Assembly: GCA_037976565.1 (NCBI GenBank)
Contig: CP137685.1
Span: 19,766,449 to 19,830,448 of the forward strand
Direction: 5' to 3'
DNA from: Mesocentrotus franciscanus
Taxonomy: Eukaryota; Echinodermata; Echinoidea; Camarodonta; Strongylocentrotidae
DNA: 64,000 bases
Shown: piece after piece, positions 56,661 through 64,000 of the stretch
How positions within the stretch are numbered: position 1 is the first letter of the stretch
Layout: the number at the start of each line of letters is the position of its first letter
The notes under the pieces: model-generated
Database searches by the model: none
What the model was told of the DNA's origin: nothing
What the model saw: the letters and a program-made list of their open reading frames with translations, nothing else
Program-made: the position numbers and the translations under genes

Positions 56661-57223
56661 ATAATTCTCTTTTTGCAGGGGAAGTACTATGTCTTCTTTA
56701 AAGATTATTATTATTTACTGTGTATACAAAGCATTGTTTTTTTTTGTTTTTTTTTAATGTTTAAAGAAATAAGTATGGATATTTTGATAATTGTTTTTCC
56801 ATATATTGTTTTGGATGAAAAATAAATTGTAAGAATTTACATTTGACTTGTAACTGATTTAACTTTTGAATGATGTAATTTGTATTTACTTTGTACGGGT
56901 TTGTACTAATTCTGTCTGGAGAAATGAAACATTTCATAAAACAAAAAAATATGAATATGATGGATTACGTCATAAATACTGTAATCAGGTTAGATTGAAT
57001 GAGAAAAATATTGAAAATGGAAGGCATATAACTGCACACGACTATGAATTCACAAATAACAAATATCATCCCTAATGGCTTATTTGAAAGGATGGAGGTC
57101 TATCGCATTGCATCACAACAATGTATAGACAATGTAAATACATCCTATATGAACTACCGTTATTTTCAGTTTTGATAGAATTTTAAGGTTTTCGAATTAT
57201 CTTTACAGTATATAGTTTTGTTT
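56661..57223. other. AT-rich DNA
   Basis: T-rich runs near 56740. No gene recognised. Confidence 0.5.
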
Positions 57224-57541
57224 TCTAGTGGATACCTCGTCGGAGTGTGGTTCATATGGTTCGCGATTCGAGTTCCACCGCGGCACTTATGTCCTTTGGC
57301 AAGACATTAATCTACATTTGCAAATCTCCACCCAGGTGTTAAATGGTTACCAGTAGGAAGGAATTCCTTGAATGCTGTGAGCACCGAAATCGGTAGCGTA
57401 TAGCAGAGCTGGGGTAATATCAGAGCACCTTGAGCTCCTTGTATGGTGGATATGTGCTCTATGAAAAAAAGCATAATTATAATTTTTAAAGATAATTATT
57501 ATCAATATTATTATTATTATCATTATTATTATTATCATCAA
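57224..57541 (+). mobile_element. tRNA-derived SINE, CTTTGGCAAGA family, near full length
   Basis: A degraded head (TAGTGGATACCTCGTCGG, box B GATTCGAGTTCC) is followed by TATGTCCTTTGGCAAGACAT, CACCCAGGTGTTAAATGGT, TGCTGTGAGCACCGAAATCG, AGAGCTGGGGTAATATCAGA and GTATGGTGGATATGTGCTCT. The tail is (ATT/ATC)n. Co-linear with 8948-9205. Confidence 0.9.
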
Positions 57542-57856
57542 TTGCAAAAAAGAGAGGAAGATTCTGTAATCACATCCCTCCTTTGCCTATTTGACAGTGT
57601 TCTTTCTAGGCATAAGAATTTGTATGTACCATCATGTAACATCTACTTCAGATAAAGTTAACTTCATCACTAATGTCTTATGAAAAATGTCTCAATAATT
57701 TTTGACCTAATTCTACCATATTTAAATTTCTCTGTATAACATTTTCATAACAAATATAAATTCGACATATCTCATTAGATACTTTAGCAACAATATATTA
57801 TTGGTATCCAATAGTAACTTAACATCTACGTTAGACTGCAGTTACTTACATTTTCA

Positions 57857-58012
57857 TATTATTATTATCATTATTATTATCATTATTATTAGTAGTAGTA
57901 GTAGTAGTATCACCCTCAATATCATTATTATTATTAACACCATAAATATCATTATTATTATTATTATTAATATTATTATTATTATCATCATCACTATAAT
58001 TATTATAATACA
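57857..58012 (+). repeat. (ATT)n trinucleotide array
   Basis: ATTATTATC-type units with AGTAGTAGT interruption. The Ile-rich frame is repeat translation. Confidence 0.93.
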
Positions 58013-58163
58013 GTCAGATATAGATATAAATTAATGATAACAAGTTTGGGCCTCTCTCGGCCTCCCCACTTCTAATCGGCGCGCACAAGCGGAGATAGCT
58101 AATTAAAGGAGGGATGCTTTCCCTCTCCCCACACCCACAATTCCCTTGGCCTACTATGCCCAT

Positions 58164-58213
58164 GGATCGAGGGGCCATGGGAATTTATTGATTCCTACTA
58201 TACCCCTCGATCC
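58164..58213. repeat. Perfect 11 bp inverted repeat with nested direct repeat
   Basis: GGATCGAGGGG (58164-58174) pairs with CCCCTCGATCC (58203-58213) across a 28-base loop. CCTACTATGCCC just upstream recurs as CCTACTATACCCC at the right arm. Could be a hairpin or the ends of a tiny insertion. Confidence 0.7.
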
Positions 58214-58468
58214 GATGCTGGGTCAAAATCGTGTATGCCGGCGTGAACTCATACTGCGTGCTTAGTACGCATAATGTAATGATTGTCACCACAGATATAC
58301 ATAATCAGATGGATGGACGGCAGATTTGGACTGACAGAGGCATCCAATATGGACGCTGTGAAATGTCGGGTAGTTAATGATACCATACAAATATTAGGAG
58401 GTAATCGCGGTATTTTTCTCTTGTGTCCGCTGAGAAAAAGACAATTTTATTTCTTCGAAATTGTAAAA

Positions 58469-58703
58469 GGAATTTAAGAAATCCACCAATAAGACGACAG
58501 AAACTATTTTCGAAAGATCAATTCAAGGGAAATTTTGATAACCTTTCGTATTTCCCATAAAAATGATGTTCGGATTACGTAAGATATTAGTGACATGTTC
58601 GCATATTTCAATAGGTGAGACACAAGGGTATTGAAATTGCCTTGGTTAGAATTCAGTTGCGAAAGTAGTTGCTGTCGTGTAATCGGGGGATTTCTTAAAT
58701 TCC
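58469..58703. mobile_element. MITE with ~43 bp inverted ends
   Basis: Left GGAATTTAAGAAATCCACCA and, read inward, right GGAATTTAAGAAATCCCCCG. Both continue to ACGACAG.AACTA.TTTCG. About 235 bp, non-coding. Its interior (CATGTTCGCATATTTCAATA) recurs in 5768-5935. The target duplication is unclear. Confidence 0.85.
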
Positions 58704-61408
58704 CTTAACAAATTTCTTTTTATATGAATAAAAATTGGCAAAAGCTAACGAAATTATGGAACACAAAACATGTAACAAGGATCTATACGTAAGAACGCAA
58801 TTAACAGCGAATTCTATTGTTTGGCACATTTGTTTGTATAGCTTTAGATTAATCTTGAAAATGCTGCTTAACTGCATCGAGAGATATCATTATAACACTA
58901 TCATCCATTAAGACCAAAAATTATCACTGGGCAAACACCATGGCGGTTGGTGATTACTCAAAAATTGTTCTTACACAACGGCTAGGGTAATAACATGAGA
59001 TGTATGCCATTTCAGCTTCAAATTCCAAATCCATGATTTCTCCCTTAAATATAATCACATTGCAATGCTACACACGGACTTAAATGTCTGTCACACATGC
59101 GATCTTTGCTTCCTGTCCATGATTTTAAGATGAGCTCTATGGTTGTTGGTCAATCAAGCGCCTCCTTGTACACGCAGACGATAATTCTCGCCTCCCGCGA
59201 TACTCTCCGTCTGATAGTTCCCGCGCTTAATTAATCGTCTGCTTCTGCCGCGACAGCTACTCGGTATGTACCTTACCCGAGGGGGTGGGGGAGATGTATG
59301 ACATGTGGAGAGGTGATGGAAGGCCGTGGAAACAATTACACGTTTAGCAGAGTGCCCATCGCCAATGGAAGCAACGTAGAGCTGGTAACGCATTCAAGTA
59401 GGCTATACAGTCAATGAAGAATTCGGTACTTAAATTAATGGGAGATATTTTGATGACGGACGATAATGATTATGGAATAATATAAATTGGAGCTGGTTAT
59501 TCAAGCTGATTTTAGCCTTCTTATATCAAAGTGAGATACAAAAGGTACCCCATCCCCTCCCACACCATAGATACAAGAGGAAAGTCGTTGTTTTCAAGAA
59601 TAAACTATAAAACATTAACACGGAAAGATCAGGGACTTGATATGTTTCAATGATTATGAGAATTTACACGGAAGAAAGAAAAAAATTAAGAAATAAATCA
59701 TCCTTGAAAAAAAAGGGAAAACGGACCATCGTATTGATAAAATATATTTTCTGAAGGGAAACAAGGATCTACCTATTTGCATAATAGCAATTGCACTGTG
59801 ATGTAATCAACAATTTGTAGTAATCGTACTGTGACTGTATCATTTATTCATAATCATGTAACACAAGTAATTTCTAAAACAGTGCCCTTGTTCTCGGCCT
59901 ACAACCGGCATAATATCCAATTCAAAACCTAAAATGGTCTTTCTGCCCCTTGAGGGCGTGCTACACTTCCCGCCAGGATTATCGATACTCTTGTTTGAAT
60001 GGGTGTATCGTTTTCATTTGAAGTGGTCCTCACCGTTAGCTATCGTTTACAACATGTTTCCGTTTTATATCTGAATATTCCAAATGCAAGAAAATGTAAG
60101 AGAGCCGCATGTAGCTGTGTTTCTATTTATTGACGAGTTACTGCCTCATCATGTCTTCGCCGTGGAAAAGTTGACCATGGCTTTATAATTCATAGGTAGG
60201 ATTGGCAAATGAACACTATTCTAAATCGAAATAATGGTTACGATACGTTGAGCGAATGGGAAGATCTTGTACAGCATTCCACTATTTACCAATTCCCATT
60301 TTGAAGGAATATTTTAATCCGATTCACTCAACAGACTACTTGGTATAGCGCCTTTTCCAAAGGATTCACAATTCGATTAACAACGGAGCATGAGGACCGT
60401 TTTAACAATAATAAAATCACTTTCAGAACAACAGCTGAGCAAATGTATACGCATACTGGTAAACGTATATTCCATTGCTGTATTTCGATCCAGTCCTCAA
60501 AAAAATTGCCCGCTACAGCCGTCCTTAAGATTATCTGAATTATTATGTATCAGTCGCTTTAAAGAAGTTGGGTGAAACGTTTATTCCCATCTTAAGTTAA
60601 GTGAAACAGATGCATTTTTGTTCTAATGATTTGTATGAAAAAATATTTAACGTACAAACAAGAGCCTTACCATATTTGCTAATCGAGAAATATCAAGCAG
60701 TGTGGTATATTGTTATCATTATGTAGCAAGGGTGGTCTCGTCAAGGGTTAAGTACTACTTTGCAACAAAGCCCTGCATTTTTTTACTTCAATTCATCTGA
60801 CAAATATATTTTGCACATCAGTTTGTAGTCTTCACTTCATTCTGCAATCGTTTTCCAATATTACTAGAAGTGAAGAATAAGTTTGATAAATACATATTAC
60901 GACATAAGTACACAATTATAAGTATCGTCTTTTTTTCTTCTTCTGTGAAATAAAGGTATTTCTCTGTGACAAAAAGAAAAGAAAGGAAAGTATCGTTCAT
61001 GTACGACTTGAGTCAAATATCTTTGGCTATTTATTCCCTTTGACTATAAATCCTCGAACGAATCCCATAAATCCGACAAAATACTCCGGCATCGTGTGGT
61101 GCAAACATTATCTTTTGACGGCATCCCATCTCGGGTTTTAATGTGCTTGTCCCCCGTGTATGCTTTCCCGAAGGGACGATAAATACAGGCAATCAAACCC
61201 GCGATCAGATTCTTAAAGATACCATACATGGCCATCAGTCAACGCGCATGAAGCTTCTTTTTATCCCGCGACTTCAGTTTCCAAACCCGCGCAATCCGCT
61301 GCCAAGTCACACGTGTACATGTGTAAAGTGACATAGAGCAGTAAACATTTACCCGTGTTAAGACAATGCCATGAGAGAAGAATGCGGACAGATGAATCCG
61401 AACTCAGA
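58704..61408. other. Long stretch without recognised features
   Basis: AT-rich unique DNA. CpG-richer around 59160-59280 (minus frame 59154-59393, no domain). TTCCCGCC at about 59967 and TTCCCGCG at about 59219 are isolated E2F-like matches. No repeats recognised. Confidence 0.4.
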
Positions 61409-61521
61409 CCATAGTCACATCGACGAGACCGATACCGAACCGTACCCCCAAAAAAAAGATTATATTACCCCAAAGGCCATGAAGAGATCGGTTTGGGGTC
61501 GGTTTGATTGTGTGACAATGA
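61409..61521. mobile_element. Possible MITE with GTCACA/ACCGA inverted ends
   Basis: The left CATAGTCACATCGACGAGAC and the right end read inward, CATTGTCACACAATCAAACC, pair imperfectly. Inner ACCGAAC and GGTCGGTTTG motifs follow. Similar in plan to 54618-54752. Confidence 0.4.
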
Positions 61522-61608
61522 TAATCGGAAAATATTATACCCGACAGATCTGCGTTTGTCTGTTCCTCCTTTTAAATCCATGTCAGGTCTTACAGACACA
61601 TCATCAGT

Positions 61609-61735
61609 GAGCCCCGTAAAACGGCGATTCTAATTGGTTAATGGTCAGCCCATTTAACAATATTTGCATGCAACGATGATCTTGATTGGCCATTGTCATT
61701 TTGCAATCGATTGCAAAACTTTATGTTACGGGGCC
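61609..61735. mobile_element. Possible MITE with GCCCCGTAA ends
   Basis: The left AGTGAGCCCCGTAAAACGG and the right end read inward, TGGGCCCCGTAACATAAAG, form an inverted pair around ATTGGTTAATGGTCA and its diverged complement TGATTGGCCATTGTCA. About 125 bp, non-coding. Confidence 0.55.
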
Positions 61736-62072
61736 CAGAATTTGGTAGCCCAATACCTTAATACTATAGATGAACTGAACTCATTAAAAAAATTTACAAA
61801 ATTGTTTTTATCATTCGAAATCTTTGATTTCATTCCAAATAATCTATTTTTCATCGACTGATTGATGACCAAAACAGCTTCATTTTTCAGATCGTCAAAG
61901 GTTGTCAACCATGTGACGGGATATGATACATCAGGCGATTTCTCAAAACCAATTTAGGTTGCAACATGATTAAAAAGATAGAGCTCTGTATAATGATAGT
62001 CATGAAACAAAGTTATGTGTTATCATGAATTTGTGATTGGAAATTGGTTGTCAGTGATTGAATGATAATACT
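61736..62072. other. No recognised feature
   Basis: AT-rich spacer between two MITEs. Confidence 0.5.
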
Positions 62073-62380
62073 CTAGGGGGGTTTTCACAAAGATCCTAAG
62101 TTGAACTTATCTCTAAGTTGGACTTAACAATTATGGAAAGCCGTTAGCATCTATGAAAATATTTTGTAAAAGTTATTTTAAAAGGCATAAAATGTTGATT
62201 CAAATCATTCATATTTTCTATTATCAAGGAGATTTCATTTTCTTGATGTGGAATTTCTAAAATAGTTGAATTTTCGCTTTTGAACATATTTTATTTTAAG
62301 GCTACAAATGGCTCTCCATAATTTTTAAGTCCAACTTAGAGTTAAATTCGACTTAGGATCTTTGTGAAACACCCCCCTGG
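62073..62380. mobile_element. Foldback MITE related to family A
   Basis: Ends TAGGGGGGTTTTCACAAAGA and TCTTTGTGAAACACCCCCCTG, with arms including TCTAAGTTGGACTTAACAAT and TTTAAGTCCAACTTAGAGTT. The TTTCACAAAGA outer motif and GTTGGACTTAA inner motif are shared with family A, but the loop differs. About 308 bp. Confidence 0.85.
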
Positions 62381-62915
62381 TCTGATATTGAAAGGCTGCA
62401 GAGGCGTGCAGTAATTATTCATAGAGCGGGAAATGCGAATGTTAAGATTATGACGTCACACCACTTAGGATGGAATTGGATCTGTTTTCCTCACACCACT
62501 TTTGCCATGAGATATACCTACAACCAAACGGTATAGAAATGTGATTGGATGAAGTGCAAAAGAATTAAACCATCTACATGTTCTAAATAATTATATAACA
62601 AAAAGAACAGAGCGATGGCTAAAGGAGGGGGGGGGGGTTGTTAATGACAAAAGATCGGATTTGAAGAGTTGAAAAGAAATGAGCTTTATAAGGAAAATGG
62701 AAATATTGTGGGTGAACAATCGAGATGAATAATAACAATAGAAAAAAGATAAAAGAGGACAGGTGAGGAAAGGCAGACAAAATGGCAAATCTCTATATTC
62801 AAAACAAACAAAAATGTGATACAAGCAGAACTGCACACGAAATATTAAATATGAAATGTTACAGGATCAAGAAATATCGTTTGAGACTACAGCTTGCGTG
62901 GAGAGAGAGGCGAGG
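62381..62915. other. No recognised gene; G11 run
   Basis: An eleven-G run at 62627-62637, followed by A-rich and purine-rich DNA to about 62780. Confidence 0.5.
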
Positions 62916-62917
62916 GT

Positions 62918-63050
62918 ACTCTCTCTCTCTCTATATATATTATAATGTATATAATATGTGTGCGTGTGTGCGTGTGTGTGGATGGGTGCGTGCGTGTGTG
63001 TGTATGTGGGTGTGTGTGTTTGTGAGAGAGAGATATACAGAGAGACAGAG
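62918..63050 (+). repeat. Compound (CT)n-(TA)n-(GT)n-(GA)n microsatellite
   Basis: Four dinucleotide blocks in succession. Frames on both strands here are artefacts. Confidence 0.93.
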
Positions 63051-63255
63051 ATAAAAAGGGGGGTTGGGGAAAGGGGATGAGTGTAGTAAAGGGAAAGATA
63101 CATGTTGATGGTAGCAAGTCTGTATTATGGGGAAGGAGAGAGTGTGTCCGGGGTACATATTTTAAACACTGGTAATACCTCGGCTTTCATCGCTCGGCGA
63201 TTTGGCTTTCAACGTGCCAGGATTTGCCACGGTACTCTTGGTGTTATTGGCTATC

Positions 63256-63268
63256 TTTTGGCGCCAAA
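63256..63268. promoter_or_regulatory. Palindromic E2F-like site
   Basis: TTTTGGCGCCAAA contains the full E2F core TTTGGCGC on both strands. It sits inside a GC-richer block (about 63140-63320) with an 89-codon plus frame (63102-63371) that has no recognised domain. Confidence 0.3.
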
Positions 63269-63734
63269 TACCGGAGACTTGTTTTGTCTTGTGCGGGGAA
63301 TGCGCGCGTTATCGGATCCACTACATGTAATGGTATCACGCTATCGAAATAGTGCACATAATTATGTATAACAAGCTTTGTGAAAATCTGAGAAAATTAT
63401 GAAATTGGTCATCTAAAGATGAAATACAGATTCCAGACTAAACTGCTTATAACATTAGGAGACTGCCGTAAAGTTAAAGGTTAATATTTATAGACATTCC
63501 ATTTGAAAATAAACATAATATCGTGTCACTTTACTTATTTTGTTTCGGTTTATATATTCACACGAATGAATATAATAAACATTGCTTGCACATACGCGAT
63601 CAAAATCAATAAGGATGGCGGGAATAAGTTTAAGATAAAATTTGGAACCAAGATGACGAATGAAAGACAGAAGGAGAGAGAGAGAGGGAGAGAAAAAAAA
63701 AGAGGGGACCAATTTACCAATTTGTGGAGTGTAG
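63269..63734. other. No recognised feature
   Basis: AT-rich DNA with a short GA run near 63668-63700. Confidence 0.5.
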
Positions 63735-63850
63735 CAATATTTAATGTGCATTAAAGTCTTGCCAGAAGACAGTTGTGCCGGGCTGAGATTCGAACCCTCA
63801 ACCCTTAGACTGAGGGTCAAGTGAATAAGCCACTATACCACGACACCTTC
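63735..63850 (-). mobile_element. 5' part of a tRNA-derived SINE, minus strand
   Basis: On the minus strand GAAGGTGTCGTGGTATAGTG, box B GGGTTCGAATCTCAG and CTTCTGGCAAGACTTTAATG are seen. The body is lost beyond that point, so the copy is 3'-truncated. Confidence 0.82.
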
Positions 63851-63871
63851 ACATAAAAAGAGAGGAAGAAA

Positions 63872-63920
63872 GACACACACCCATACACGCCGCACACGCA
63901 CACACCCACACCCACACGGA
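63872..63920 (+). repeat. (CA)n-rich microsatellite
   Basis: CACACAC with CCATACACG and CCACACCCACA variants. Confidence 0.9.
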
Positions 63921-64000
63921 GAATATTGAAAAATGCACAATGGCAGTCAAATGAACAGATGAGTATTTTTAAAGACAAAATTCATGTTGATTTATTTCTC

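Overview
This window reads as animal nuclear DNA with no recognisable protein-coding gene. It is AT-rich, crowded with simple repeats of GA/CT, CA/GT, TATC and ATT type, and full of short non-autonomous transposons. All long reading frames fall in low-complexity or repeat DNA, and no reverse transcriptase, transposase, integrase or other domain could be read in any frame. The most telling families are tRNA-headed SINEs whose body contains CTTTGGCAAGA and CACCCAGGTGTTAAATGG and which end in ATT-type tails. From memory these resemble repeats of sea urchin genomes, so an echinoderm, probably a sea urchin, is the best guess. That assignment is recollection, not a search result. The window is probably an intergenic region or a very large intron.

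Layout. 0-5 kb: a decayed ~110 bp tandem array, a foldback element and copy A of a dispersed repeat (called family D here). 5-9.2 kb: three SINEs and a 34 bp minisatellite built as 68 bp dimers. 11-14.8 kb: pyrimidine- and purine-rich DNA, a three-unit long tandem repeat and a SINE. 14.7-24 kb: mostly unique AT-rich DNA with a mariner-like MITE (21.1 kb), a SINE, and the best-arranged core promoter of the window (22.8 kb: CCAAT, E-box, TATA, initiator, then a short signal-peptide-like exon with a splice donor). 24-31.5 kb: inverted-repeat elements, purine tracts and a ~171 bp satellite. 32-33.5 kb: a ~76 bp satellite with higher-order structure. 35-38.2 kb: family D copy B, a SINE between two MITE-like ends, a possible CCAAT/CRE/YY1 promoter and a large foldback element. 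39-47.9 kb: GA/CT/GT microsatellites, a ~200 bp tandem repeat with a strong G-quadruplex motif, and several SINEs. 50-51 kb: a small TATA/ORF/AATAAA unit that is the best intronless gene candidate, followed by a large TATC array. 51.2-54.8 kb: a dense nest of MITEs, including a GC-rich Harbinger-like element with a TTA target duplication. 55-64 kb: E2F-like sites, SINEs, ATT arrays and four more terminal-inverted-repeat elements.

Because no confident gene was found, there is no pathway to describe. The value of the window lies in its repeat biology: nested insertions, an empty-site comparison, higher-order satellites and GC-rich MITEs. Two weak transcription-unit candidates, near 22.9 kb and 50.1 kb, are the places to look for genes.
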